A stretch of 64,000 nt of DNA, taken from positions 1,984,001 through 2,048,000 of the forward strand of contig NZ_CP121446.1 of the NCBI RefSeq assembly GCF_030643905.1, written 5' to 3'. This DNA comes from Flavobacterium sp. IMCC34852 (GTDB lineage: Bacteria; Bacteroidota; Bacteroidia; Flavobacteriales; Flavobacteriaceae). The notes beneath the pieces were generated by a model that saw nothing but the letters and a program-made list of their open reading frames with translations, did not search any database and was not told the origin of the DNA. Positions within the stretch are counted from its first letter, which is position 1, and each line of letters starts with the position of its first letter. The translations under genes were made by a program, and so were the position numbers. This document shows positions 8,726 to 16,919 of the stretch, piece by piece.

Positions 8726-9175
8726 TTAGTGTTTTCCTTTTCCATGGCCTTTTCCCGGATGTCCTTTGTGTTTTCCATTACCATTCCCCGGCGAGCTTTT
8801 GTAATAGGCTTTATTCTTCCAGTTGCCGTTTCCTTTGTATTTTACTTTGTGGGTTTTATAGTAGGCGTAAGGTCTGTTGCCTCTGTAATCGGTTAAATAA
8901 ACAGTTCGGCCTCTATACAAGTCGTAACCTCTGTAATGTGCCGGTAATGCAGCAGAACGATGCCATCTGCCATTTCTTAAATAGATATATCTTCTGGCCG
9001 GAACATCATAATATACTTCAATATCGGGAAGATAATAATAATGAACTTCTACCGGTGCTGCCGGTGCCCAAACCGGAGGTGTACCAACATTTACATTAAC
9101 TGAAACTTGAGCTCTACTGCTTACCGTGAACGCCAACAGCGTTACCAGTAAATAAAATAACTTTCTTGTTTTCAT
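8726..9175 (-). CDS. Secreted basic protein with Gly/His/Lys-rich tail
   Basis: A 149-residue exported protein with a signal peptide ending SSRA/QV. It has a short VNVNVG and proline-rich segment, a Tyr/Arg-rich core (PDIEVYYDVPARRYIYLRNG, then DYRGNRPYAYYKTHKVKYKG), and a C-terminal tail of repeated Gly-Asn-Gly-Lys-His-Lys-Gly units. The core matches the neighbouring 126-residue protein. The tail could bind polyanions or metal, but that is inference. A 20-bp perfect palindrome lies in its upstream region. Confidence 0.82.
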   Translation of the reverse strand: MKTRKLFYLLVTLLAFTVSSRAQVSVNVNVGTPPVWAPAAPVEVHYYYLPDIEVYYDVPARRYIYLRNGRWHRSAALPAHYRGYDLYRGRTVYLTDYRGNRPYAYYKTHKVKYKGNGNWKNKAYYKSSPGNGNGKHKGHPGKGHGKGKH

Positions 9176-9201
9176 AATACTTAGTTTTAAATGAAATTTA
9201 T

Positions 9202-9221
9202 TTTTCTATTTAAATAGAAAA
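9202..9221. repeat. Perfect 20-bp palindrome upstream of the basic secreted protein
   Basis: TTTTCTATTTAAATAGAAAA reads the same on both strands with no loop, 27-46 bp upstream of the start at 9175. It could be a dimeric operator or an mRNA 5' hairpin. A possible -7 element (TAATTTTG on the minus strand) lies further upstream. Confidence 0.55.
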
Positions 9222-9318
9222 GCAAATTCCCCAGTTCTTTGAATTTATATTTCAAAATTAGGGTGAATGTAAACTAAGTATGTTATATGATTTTGAGTAA
9301 GATTTACAGAATTAAAAT

Positions 9319-9849
9319 CTAATCGGTGAATTCTTTGTCTTCGAACTTAGGCTTAACAATGGAAATTCCTTTTTGCAGTAAGAGGTTATTGGGATAAACC
9401 ATGAGTTCACCGTCTTTGGTGATTAGGTCCGTATGAAAAGCATTAATATCAATAATTTCGCCTTCGAAAGGAAAATCTTTGTCATGTACTTTAATGATGT
9501 CGCCAATTTTAAAAGGAAAAGAAAAAAATAAAATAATACCGGAAGTAATGTTACTTAGGATGGACCATTGGGCAAACATGGCTACACCAACCACTGTTGC
9601 AATGGAAGATAATGTAATTAGGATGTCATTCTTTTGTACGCCCCAAATTACAATCAACGAAATGACGGCTAAAATGCTAATGAGTAAGTGAATGTATTTG
9701 ATGACTAAATTGGTTCTTTTTTCTATACCCGTATGTGATCTTGAATATCTTTTCACCGCTTTGGTTACCATTATTCGTAAAAGAACCACAATAAGAATTA
9801 CCAATCCGGTAGCGATTTCTTCTTTTAAGTAGTATTCAAAAAAGTTCAT
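9319..9849 (-). CDS. Small mechanosensitive channel (MscS family)
   Basis: A 176-residue membrane protein, close to the minimal MscS core. It has N-terminal membrane helices at about 13-30 and 50-72, then the pore helix and beta domain TVVGVAMFAQWSILSNITSG, followed by FPFKIGDIIKVHD. MscS channels release solutes on hypo-osmotic shock. It lies 6 bp downstream of the maf gene on the same strand and is probably the last gene of that operon. The large C-terminal vestibule of E. coli MscS is mostly missing, as in many short homologs. Confidence 0.88.
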   Translation of the reverse strand: MNFFEYYLKEEIATGLVILIVVLLRIMVTKAVKRYSRSHTGIEKRTNLVIKYIHLLISILAVISLIVIWGVQKNDILITLSSIATVVGVAMFAQWSILSNITSGIILFFSFPFKIGDIIKVHDKDFPFEGEIIDINAFHTDLITKDGELMVYPNNLLLQKGISIVKPKFEDKEFTD

Positions 9850-9855
9850 GACATT

Positions 9856-10437
9856 TTATAAATTAGTTAGATATGCATAGACTTTATCCGTTGGTAATCC
9901 AACAACATTAGTATAAGAACCTTCTATTTTAGCTATACCTACAAGCCCAATCCATTCTTGGATGCCATAAGCGCCGGCTTTGTCAAAGGGTTTGTAATGG
10001 TCTAAATAATACTGAATAGCTTCGTCTGAAAGCTTATTAAAAGTCACTTTGGTCACTTCAAAAACAGTTTCTGTTTTGTGAATGGTCTTAAAGCAAACCG
10101 AAGTAATGACTTCATGTGTTTTGCCTGACATGGATTTCAACATTTGAAAGGCATCATCATAATCTTTGGGTTTGCCCAAGGCTTTGTTTTCAAACCAAAC
10201 AATGGTATCGCTGGTGATTAAAATTTCATTCTCGGCTATTTCTCCTTCAAAAGCATTGGCTTTTAGGATAGCCAGAAAATTGGTAATTTCTACGCCCTGA
10301 AGGTTTTCGGGATAAATTTCATCTATTTCTTTTAGTCTGATTTCAAAATCGACCGCTAACTCTTTTAAAAACTGCTGTCTTCTCGGCGAACCGGAAGCTA
10401 AGATGATTTTGTAGTTTTTATCAAAAGAACTAAGCAT
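9856..10437 (-). CDS. maf: Maf family nucleotide pyrophosphatase
   Basis: A 193-residue Maf/HAM1-like protein. Motifs seen are the N-terminal LASGSPRRQQFLKEL, TSDTIVWFENKALGKPKD and DKAGAYGIQEWIG, which together make up the nucleotide-binding site of the family. Members hydrolyse nucleoside triphosphates such as dTTP/UTP, including modified bases, to monophosphates. It overlaps the UbiA gene by 8 bp and precedes the MscS gene by 6 bp, so it sits mid-operon. Confidence 0.93.
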   Translation of the reverse strand: MLSSFDKNYKIILASGSPRRQQFLKELAVDFEIRLKEIDEIYPENLQGVEITNFLAILKANAFEGEIAENEILITSDTIVWFENKALGKPKDYDDAFQMLKSMSGKTHEVITSVCFKTIHKTETVFEVTKVTFNKLSDEAIQYYLDHYKPFDKAGAYGIQEWIGLVGIAKIEGSYTNVVGLPTDKVYAYLTNL

Positions 10438-11356
10438 TGTTTTTAATGTTCAAATTGATGACTAAAATAGACAATATTCCGAACAAGATAACCCACTTTA
10501 ACACCGAACTTAACAAATGAAAATTCTTTTTAGACTTGGCGTTCCAAATTTTAATTACAAAGAAGATCATTGGACCAACCACAAAAAGTAAGGCATAAAC
10601 CACAGCATAATAGAGATGGTTTTCCATCAAATAAGTATTGATGTACCAAAGTAAAATCAGTGTTGCTATAATTCCGAGTCCGAAAACCACTTTGGCTGTT
10701 CGGCTAACACCTATGGCAATTGGTAAAGTATTCATTCCTTGATTGTAATCACCATTTACATCTTCCATGTCTTTAACAATTTCTCTAATAAAATTAATGA
10801 TAAAAGCAAACAAAGCATAATCTAAAAGCAATGAAAAATACACGCCCATTTCCTTCTGATTGTTTTCAAAAGTAAGTGGTAATAAATCGTATACGCCAAT
10901 AATTAAAATACTAATGGCTAAGAGAAACGCCACGATGATATTGCCAATCAACAACATTCTTTTAAAGGTCGTAGCGTACAAATACAACAAAGTAACGATG
11001 ATGATAAAAATCCCGGCGAATGTGGGTTTTTGAATAGTATTCGACAGATAAAAACCAATCCCGACACCGGTGACATTTAAAGCAAAATAAATATTATAAG
11101 CCATAGCTTCCGAGATACCTTTGCCAATGACCATTTTGAAAGGTTTGTTTTCGCTATCGGTTTCTTGGTCCATTACATCATTAATGATATAACCGGCTCC
11201 GGCAATCATCAGAGTCGATAAAACTAATAAACCGTATTGAAAATCATTTAAAAACAAATAAATAGCTTCATGCTTCAGAAATCCGTATCGGAAAATCAAT
11301 TGCATAAAAGCGAGTAGAAGTAGGTTTTGGTATCTAATTAATCTTAAAAAGTTCAT
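10430..11356 (-). CDS. UbiA-type prenyltransferase (geranylgeranylglycerol-phosphate type)
   Basis: A 308-residue integral membrane prenyltransferase with about eight or nine hydrophobic helices. The two Asp-rich motifs that bind Mg and prenyl diphosphate are both visible: INDVMDQETDSENKP at about 59-73 and KDMEDVNGDYNQGMNTLP in the second half. Orthologs in Flavobacteriia are annotated as geranylgeranylglycerol-phosphate geranylgeranyltransferase; that substrate is taken from family knowledge, not visible here. It is in a minus-strand operon with the KdsC-like phosphatase upstream and maf downstream (8 bp overlap). Confidence 0.88.
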   Translation of the reverse strand: MNFLRLIRYQNLLLLAFMQLIFRYGFLKHEAIYLFLNDFQYGLLVLSTLMIAGAGYIINDVMDQETDSENKPFKMVIGKGISEAMAYNIYFALNVTGVGIGFYLSNTIQKPTFAGIFIIIVTLLYLYATTFKRMLLIGNIIVAFLLAISILIIGVYDLLPLTFENNQKEMGVYFSLLLDYALFAFIINFIREIVKDMEDVNGDYNQGMNTLPIAIGVSRTAKVVFGLGIIATLILLWYINTYLMENHLYYAVVYALLFVVGPMIFFVIKIWNAKSKKNFHLLSSVLKWVILFGILSILVINLNIKNNA

Positions 11357-11386
11357 TTCCTTAAGTTGATTTGGTTATCTGTATTA

Positions 11387-11914
11387 TCAATCGTGTTTCC
11401 CGTTATAGTACATATGCCATTTGCCTTGGGCTTTCATAACCTGTTCAATCACTTCTCGAACCGCGCCTTTGCCGCCGTTTTTATGCGAAATGTATTTGGA
11501 AATCGCTTTGATTTCCGGGCTGGCATCTTGCGGACAGGTTGGTAAACCTACCAATTGCATCACATGAAAATCGGGGATGTCATCACCCATATATAAAACC
11601 TGTTCGGGTTTGATGTTGTACAATTCGATGTATTCTTTAAAAGTAGCTACTTTATCTGGCGAAGCCAAATGAATGTCGGTGATGCCTAGATTTTTCAGTC
11701 GAATGCGAACGCCTTCATTGTTTCCACCCGAAATGATGCATACATTATAACCACTTTCTACAGCCGCTTTCATGGCAAAACCATCTCTGATATTCATAAT
11801 TCTCAACATTTCACCCGTTGGTGTCACATGAACCGAACTGTCGGTTAAAACGCCGTCTACATCCAAAATAAATGTAGTTATATCATTCATGATTTCCTTA
11901 TAACTTTTTCCCAT
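11387..11914 (-). CDS. HAD-IIIA phosphatase, KdsC-like
   Basis: A 175-residue HAD-superfamily hydrolase without a cap domain. Motif I is FILDVDGVLTDSSV with the nucleophile Asp and general-acid Asp, motif II is in CIISGGNNEG, and motif IV is YMGDDIPDFHVM. The pattern and length match 3-deoxy-D-manno-octulosonate 8-phosphate phosphatase, needed for Kdo in LPS. KdsC-like HADs also act on other substrates, so the name is tentative. It overlaps the DUF2520 gene by 17 bp if the first ATG is used; a second ATG at 11890 would remove the overlap. Confidence 0.85.
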   Translation of the reverse strand: MGKSYKEIMNDITTFILDVDGVLTDSSVHVTPTGEMLRIMNIRDGFAMKAAVESGYNVCIISGGNNEGVRIRLKNLGITDIHLASPDKVATFKEYIELYNIKPEQVLYMGDDIPDFHVMQLVGLPTCPQDASPEIKAISKYISHKNGGKGAVREVIEQVMKAQGKWHMYYNGKHD

Positions 11915-12659
11915 GGTCGATTATAGATTTGGTTAGCAATTTATAGATTTCTTTTTGGTTTTCATCGGTTAAAAAGGACAGATGACTATTGATGGTTTGG
12001 GTATCGTTTCTTTTGGCCGGACCGGTTTGGGCTTCTTTGGGTGAAAGCGTCAAAATTTTATTCGCCGTTTCTTGAATCAAAGGTTTCAAAATATCAAAAG
12101 ATAATTGGTTCTCGGTACAAATTTCGTTCCCCATTTGGTACATATGATTGACAAAATTTGAGACAAAAACGGCCGCTACGTGCAAAGCTTTTCTTTGTTC
12201 GGAATTGACTTGGTAAATAACCTCAGAGATTGATTTTGCAACGGTTTCAAGAGTTTGGTGATCACTTTCACTTTGGGCTTCCAAACAAATCGGAACACTT
12301 TTAAAATCGACTGCTTTTGACTTAGAAAAGGTTTGTAACGGATAAAAAACACCTTTTCTATTTTTATCATTTAAAGCCTCAATATTCACACTTCCTGAAG
12401 TATGCACTACCAATTGATTTTGAAAAGGAATTTGATTAGAAACGTTAGCAATAGCATCATCACTAACTGCAATGATAAGCAAATCAACGGTTTGAAGAGA
12501 ATCGAAATCGGTGATAATGATTTCGGAATCGAGTAGGTGAGTGAGACTACTTTTTTGACGAGTAAGTACCTGAACTAGCTTGATTTCCGATGCTGCTTTA
12601 AAAGCAGTAATCAAGTGATGGGCTACATTTCCGGAACCGATTATACTGACTGATATCAT
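11898..12659 (-). CDS. Rossmann-fold and DUF2520 domain protein
   Basis: A 253-residue protein with an N-terminal NAD(P)-binding Rossmann motif (MISVSIIGSGNVAHHLITAF) and a C-terminal all-helical DUF2520 domain (HVAAVFVSNFVNHMYQMGNE). The architecture resembles 6-phosphogluconate or F420-dependent dehydrogenases, but no substrate is known to me. The start at ATG 12659 is chosen because the Rossmann strand begins there; the 12 codons in frame upstream encode an unlikely Phe/Tyr-rich leader. It leads the operon with the KdsC-like, UbiA, Maf and MscS genes. Confidence 0.87.
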   Translation of the reverse strand: MISVSIIGSGNVAHHLITAFKAASEIKLVQVLTRQKSSLTHLLDSEIIITDFDSLQTVDLLIIAVSDDAIANVSNQIPFQNQLVVHTSGSVNIEALNDKNRKGVFYPLQTFSKSKAVDFKSVPICLEAQSESDHQTLETVAKSISEVIYQVNSEQRKALHVAAVFVSNFVNHMYQMGNEICTENQLSFDILKPLIQETANKILTLSPKEAQTGPAKRNDTQTINSHLSFLTDENQKEIYKLLTKSIIDHGKKL

Positions 12660-12715
12660 TCCGTAAAAGTAGTAAAAAAGGAAGTTATCAGGCAAGCCAA
12701 ACCATTTTCTGGGCG

Positions 12716-15700
12716 CTATTTGTTTATTTTTTCTTCTAATGCTTTCAATCTATCTTCCAAAGATTGGATTTTAGCTTCCTGAGATTCAATGATTTTTTGC
12801 TGTTCTTGTATGGCTTTGGTCATTGGTGCAATCAAATCGTTATAACGTAAACTGTAATAACCGTCATCGTCTTTGGTCAAGATTCCGGAATAAGTTATGC
12901 CTGATGACACTAAGGCTTCTTCTACCTCTTGTGCAATAAAACCGTATTCTAATCTTCTGAGTTTGTCATTGGAACGGAAATAGGAAACGGGATTGAGTTT
13001 TTTAATAAAGTCCAATCCTAAGTTAGAAGATATGATATCCGATTTCCATCGTTTGTCTGAAGTAATGGAAAGCCCAACTTGACAACCTAAATAACCAATA
13101 AAAATGTTTCCTAAACGAATTTGGTCATTACCGGTTGCATTGGGAACTTGAGCGGTATCGCCTAAGCCAAGATTATTGGAGCCTGTAGTTACATTCGTCA
13201 AAGCGCCTTTACCCAAAGCGGTATTGTAACTTCCGGTACTATTATTTAAAGCATAAAAACCAACGGCAGTATTATCCCAACCGGAAACATTACTGTACAT
13301 GCTGTTGTAACCAATGGCAGTATTATTGACACCACTTTGATTAGAGTACATGGCGTTATAACCTAAACTTGAATTATAAGTTCCGGTTGTATTGGAAAGA
13401 TTGGCATTGATACCAAAAGCAATATTGGTAGTGCTTATTCGTCCGGCTGTGGTATTCCATCTTTTAAAAACCAAATCAACATTGTCGGTAGTGCCTATGA
13501 AATTGGTTCCCGCTGTGGTACCGCTGTTTCCGGTAGTAGTCCAGCCCGAATTTCCGGTTAAAAATCTCGTCCAAGCCGTAGAGGCCGAACCGTTTGTTTT
13601 TCGGAACCAAATCTCTTGATCAAAGAAACTACCGGCAATTTGCATGGCATAATTGTTTGTTGAATTGCTGTGTCTAACATCAATCAAATGCCACCATGAA
13701 CTCGCGCCTGAAGGGTAATTTGTTGGCGATACTGTTTCAAAAAAACCGGATTGTGCTCCTGCATTTCCTTGTAATCCTGCATTGTCTCGGGTTTCTGTTC
13801 TTACATTACCATTTCCGAATCCAAAAGTACCGGTACCTAAATCCAATCGATAGGCAGGTGTTGCTGTACCAATGCCGACGTTAACATTACTGGTTGCTCC
13901 ATTCACACCATTTATACTACCCAACACTAAAGAGTTACTCTGGCCAACATAGGCCTTGGATCCTATGGCAGTGGCGTTGGTTAAATTAGAATTAGCTAAA
14001 TTACAATTATAACCCAAAGCCGTATTTTCATTTCCTGCCTGGTTTGCATTTAAAGAATTATAACCTAAAGAGGTATTTTTTGAACCCATAGTATTCTGGT
14101 ATAAAGAATTTACTCCAACCGCAGTGTTTTCATCTCCTCCTGTATTAGAAATAAGAGATGAAGATCCAATAGAGGTATTGCTCGAACCCGAACTAAAAAC
14201 TAAAGCTTTAAATCCAACAGCTGTATTATCATTTGCATGAAAATTATTTTGCATAGTTCCATATCCAATAGCAGTATTATTATTTCCTGTGAAATTAGCC
14301 ACTAAACTATAAGCTCCATGACTCGTATTGTAATTTGCTGTTGTTGCATTTACCATGGAATTAAAACCAGTTGCGGTGTTACCTGTTCCGCTAGTGTTTA
14401 ATCTAAGAGATTTATTTCCTATAGCAGTATTTTCATTCCCGTTAGTGTTTGTTGTTAAGGATTCAAATCCGATGGCTAAATTATCTGTTCCGGAAACATT
14501 CATTTTCATAGCCCTAAATCCAATACTTGTATTTCGGATTCCGCTTGTATTGATATTTTGGGCTTCTTGTCCTATAGCTATATTGTAAGCATTGGCTAAG
14601 TTGCTATTTTCAAGAGCGAAACTTCCTATAGCTATATTTGAACTTCCCGTGGTGTTTGTAAATAAAGTTCGATGTCCAATAGCAATATTGTCTGTACCTG
14701 ATGTATTATTAGTCATTGACTCATATCCAAAAGCTAAATTACGTAATCCAGTATTGTTAAACTTTAAGGAACGATATCCCACTGCAGTATTAAATGACCC
14801 AGCATTGTTTGAACTCATAGACTCATGACCTATAGCGATTAAACCACTGCTTGTGGTATTTTCTAGTGCGTTACTTCCGATTGCAATATTACTGTTTCCT
14901 GTTACATTTGAGTTTAATGTCATATAGCCTATGCCTATATTATCGGATCCTAAAAAGTTATAATCTAGGGAAGCATAGCCAAAAGCCAAATTACGGTTGC
15001 CAGCAGTATTAAAACGCAAAGAATTGTGACCAAAAGCATTATTATAATTCCCTGTAGTATTATTTGTTAAAGAAGTATTACCTATACTAGTATTGGACAC
15101 TCCAGTAGAGTTCTGCCTAAGTGAAAAGGCACCAAAAGCGCTGTTGCTATTTCCATTAGAGACTTGAAGTGTTTGATATCCAAAGGAAGTTTCTGAAGGC
15201 GAAATTCGTCCGGAACGATAGCTAAATCTCTTGAAAACTACATCAACATCATCAATAGTTCCTATGAAGTTCATAAATGCATTCGTCCCCGAATTACCGG
15301 TTAATCCCCAACCTTTTTCACCTACAGGTTTCCAACTTACAGTTGCATTATCCCAATAATAAAATCCGGGTTGTGAAGATCCCGATGTGGTAGTCAAATA
15401 CAACATCATTCCGTTTTGGGCAGCTGTTGGATTACTGAACGGCAAAGTATTTACTCTTGGAATAATTATTCCGTCAGTAATGTCAGGTGAGTTGGCATCT
15501 GAAGGTGCAATTTGGAGTTTAGCATACGGGGTCGTTAGTCCGATACCAATTTTACCAGAAGTAATATTACTCATATCTTTACCATAAATAACATTGGCAA
15601 TAGATAATTGATCATTTCCCGTATTAATAGGAACTTGTGCAGCAGCGCCAATGGCAGTGTTGTTGTAGCCGGAAGTTAAATTACTCATTGAATCCGCTCC

Positions 15701-16840
15701 AACTGCGGTATTGCTGTTTCCAATAGTTAAGCTGCCTAATGAATATGATCCAAGTCCAGTATTTCCTGAGCCGGTAGTTGAATTTAGAGTGCTAGATCCA
15801 ATAGCTACATTGTTTATTCCAATGGTATTATTCACAAGCGTTTGACTTCCAAGAGCTGTATTACCATGCCCACCGGTATTGTTATAACCGGCATTAAATC
15901 CGATCATTGTATTAAAATTCCCGGTTGCGTTAGAAGTGAGTGATTGTGCCCCAAAAGCGGTATTTCTGTTTCCGATGGTATTAGCAAAAAGGGAATAAGC
16001 TCCAAAAGCACTATTAAAATCACTAATGCTATTGTATAAGGTCTTGCTTCCAACCGCAGTATTAAATGAACCTGAGACATTGTTTTTCATACTTTCATTT
16101 CCTACCGATGTGTTGAAGGAACCATTATCATTATTAAACAAAGATTCTGTCCCAACCGCACTATTGTCGATACCTGTAAGATTAGAGCCTAATGAACCCA
16201 TTCCTACTGCAGTATTATTATTGAATACCGAACCTGAATTCAAAGCACCAAAGCCTACTCCCGTATTTCCTGAACCTGAAGTAATGTTGGTTAATGAATT
16301 ACTACCAACTGCGGTGTTATAATTTCCTGAGGTTAGCGCTGAAAGCGAATTGTTTCCAAAAACAGAATTTTGAAATCCCGTTGTAGTTACATTCAAGCTG
16401 TTGTTCCCGAAAGAAGTGTTGTACAATGTTACTTGTCCGGCCAAAACATTATTTCTTTTGAATCTGAAATCAGTATCATCTGTGGTTCCAATGAAGTTTG
16501 ATGCGTTGTTCGTTCCCGAATTTCCGGTTAATCCCCAACCTTTATCACCACCTACGCTTTTCCAGGTGCTTGTTGGTCCGTCCCAATAGTAAAATCCGGA
16601 TTCTAATGAACCAAAAGCAGTAGTCAAGAAAATCAGCATCCCGTGTTGCGCTGCCGTAGGGATAACGGCCGGAAAAGTATTTACTCTCGGAATTAACAGT
16701 CCATCCGTATTGCTGGGATTGGCAGCATTACTCGATTTAATGTCTAAGGCAGCATTGGGAGTGGTGGTGCCGATGCCGACTTGGGAATAGACTCCATTTA
16801 AACAAATGAAGTACAAAATAATTGTGAATAGGTTTTTCAT
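12716..16840 (-). CDS. Giant beta-repeat surface protein with S74 intramolecular chaperone
   Basis: A 1374-residue exported protein (signal peptide MKNLFTIILYFICLNGVYS before Gln). Three blocks begin with a VGIGTTTP-like motif. Blocks 1 and 2 share DGLLIPRVNTFP, GFYYWDGPTSTWK and GWGLTGNSGTN; block 3 has a pyocin-knob-like segment (SSWWHLIDVRHSN, IWFRKTNGSASTAWTRF). Each ends in a run of about 16, 24 and 6 repeats of some 17 residues around GNxNTAIGxxSL, like YadA/trimeric-adhesin head coils. The C terminus is a Peptidase_S74 domain (SDKRWK, S1261 and K1266 being the likely dyad, and YGFIAQEVEEAL) followed by a coiled coil. It is probably trimeric and self-cleaving as in phage tail spikes. 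No phage genes lie nearby, and I see no T9SS tail. Confidence 0.88.
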   Translation of the reverse strand: MKNLFTIILYFICLNGVYSQVGIGTTTPNAALDIKSSNAANPSNTDGLLIPRVNTFPAVIPTAAQHGMLIFLTTAFGSLESGFYYWDGPTSTWKSVGGDKGWGLTGNSGTNNASNFIGTTDDTDFRFKRNNVLAGQVTLYNTSFGNNSLNVTTTGFQNSVFGNNSLSALTSGNYNTAVGSNSLTNITSGSGNTGVGFGALNSGSVFNNNTAVGMGSLGSNLTGIDNSAVGTESLFNNDNGSFNTSVGNESMKNNVSGSFNTAVGSKTLYNSISDFNSAFGAYSLFANTIGNRNTAFGAQSLTSNATGNFNTMIGFNAGYNNTGGHGNTALGSQTLVNNTIGINNVAIGSSTLNSTTGSGNTGLGSYSLGSLTIGNSNTAVGADSMSNLTSGYNNTAIGAAAQVPINTGNDQLSIANVIYGKDMSNITSGKIGIGLTTPYAKLQIAPSDANSPDITDGIIIPRVNTLPFSNPTAAQNGMMLYLTTTSGSSQPGFYYWDNATVSWKPVGEKGWGLTGNSGTNAFMNFIGTIDDVDVVFKRFSYRSGRISPSETSFGYQTLQVSNGNSNSAFGAFSLRQNSTGVSNTSIGNTSLTNNTTGNYNNAFGHNSLRFNTAGNRNLAFGYASLDYNFLGSDNIGIGYMTLNSNVTGNSNIAIGSNALENTTSSGLIAIGHESMSSNNAGSFNTAVGYRSLKFNNTGLRNLAFGYESMTNNTSGTDNIAIGHRTLFTNTTGSSNIAIGSFALENSNLANAYNIAIGQEAQNINTSGIRNTSIGFRAMKMNVSGTDNLAIGFESLTTNTNGNENTAIGNKSLRLNTSGTGNTATGFNSMVNATTANYNTSHGAYSLVANFTGNNNTAIGYGTMQNNFHANDNTAVGFKALVFSSGSSNTSIGSSSLISNTGGDENTAVGVNSLYQNTMGSKNTSLGYNSLNANQAGNENTALGYNCNLANSNLTNATAIGSKAYVGQSNSLVLGSINGVNGATSNVNVGIGTATPAYRLDLGTGTFGFGNGNVRTETRDNAGLQGNAGAQSGFFETVSPTNYPSGASSWWHLIDVRHSNSTNNYAMQIAGSFFDQEIWFRKTNGSASTAWTRFLTGNSGWTTTGNSGTTAGTNFIGTTDNVDLVFKRWNTTAGRISTTNIAFGINANLSNTTGTYNSSLGYNAMYSNQSGVNNTAIGYNSMYSNVSGWDNTAVGFYALNNSTGSYNTALGKGALTNVTTGSNNLGLGDTAQVPNATGNDQIRLGNIFIGYLGCQVGLSITSDKRWKSDIISSNLGLDFIKKLNPVSYFRSNDKLRRLEYGFIAQEVEEALVSSGITYSGILTKDDDGYYSLRYNDLIAPMTKAIQEQQKIIESQEAKIQSLEDRLKALEEKINK

Positions 16841-16849
16841 AACTACCGT

Positions 16850-16871
16850 GTAAAGTATCGTGATACTTTAC
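16850..16871. repeat. Perfect 10-bp inverted repeat at the start of the repeat-protein transcript
   Basis: GTAAAGTATC (16850-16859) and GATACTTTAC (16862-16871) are perfect inverted repeats with a 2-bp centre. It lies immediately next to the predicted promoter (16871-16901, minus) and 10 bp upstream of the ATG. It could be an operator overlapping the start site or a 5' stabilising hairpin that also holds the translation start region. Confidence 0.6.
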
Positions 16872-16901
16872 GAAGGTAATTTTTACTTAAATGGGGTTCA
16901 A
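16871..16901 (-). promoter_or_regulatory. Putative promoter of the giant repeat protein
   Basis: Read on the minus strand: TTG (16901-16899), 20 bp spacer, then TACCTTCG (16878-16871), one base away from the Bacteroidota TAnnTTTG element. The spacing is normal. The -33 TTG overlaps a hairpin (AATCAACC/GGTTGATT, 16900-16919) that follows the upstream kinase gene. Confidence 0.4.
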
Positions 16902-16919
16902 TCAACCTTTTGGTTGATT

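Noticed and set aside
13392..16589. Several plus-strand open frames of 60-98 codons inside the giant repeat protein
   Set aside because: They are antisense shadows of the repeated 51-bp coding units; they have hydrophobic, low-complexity products and no start context.
12716..16840. Repeats of about 51 bp, first look like a CRISPR or tandem-repeat element
   Set aside because: The repeats are in frame with a long coding sequence and match a 17-residue structural repeat; no spacer/direct-repeat alternation.
16900..16919. Rho-independent terminator after the propeller kinase
   Set aside because: The 8-bp hairpin is good but on the minus strand it is followed by GAACCCC, not by a T run, so termination is uncertain.
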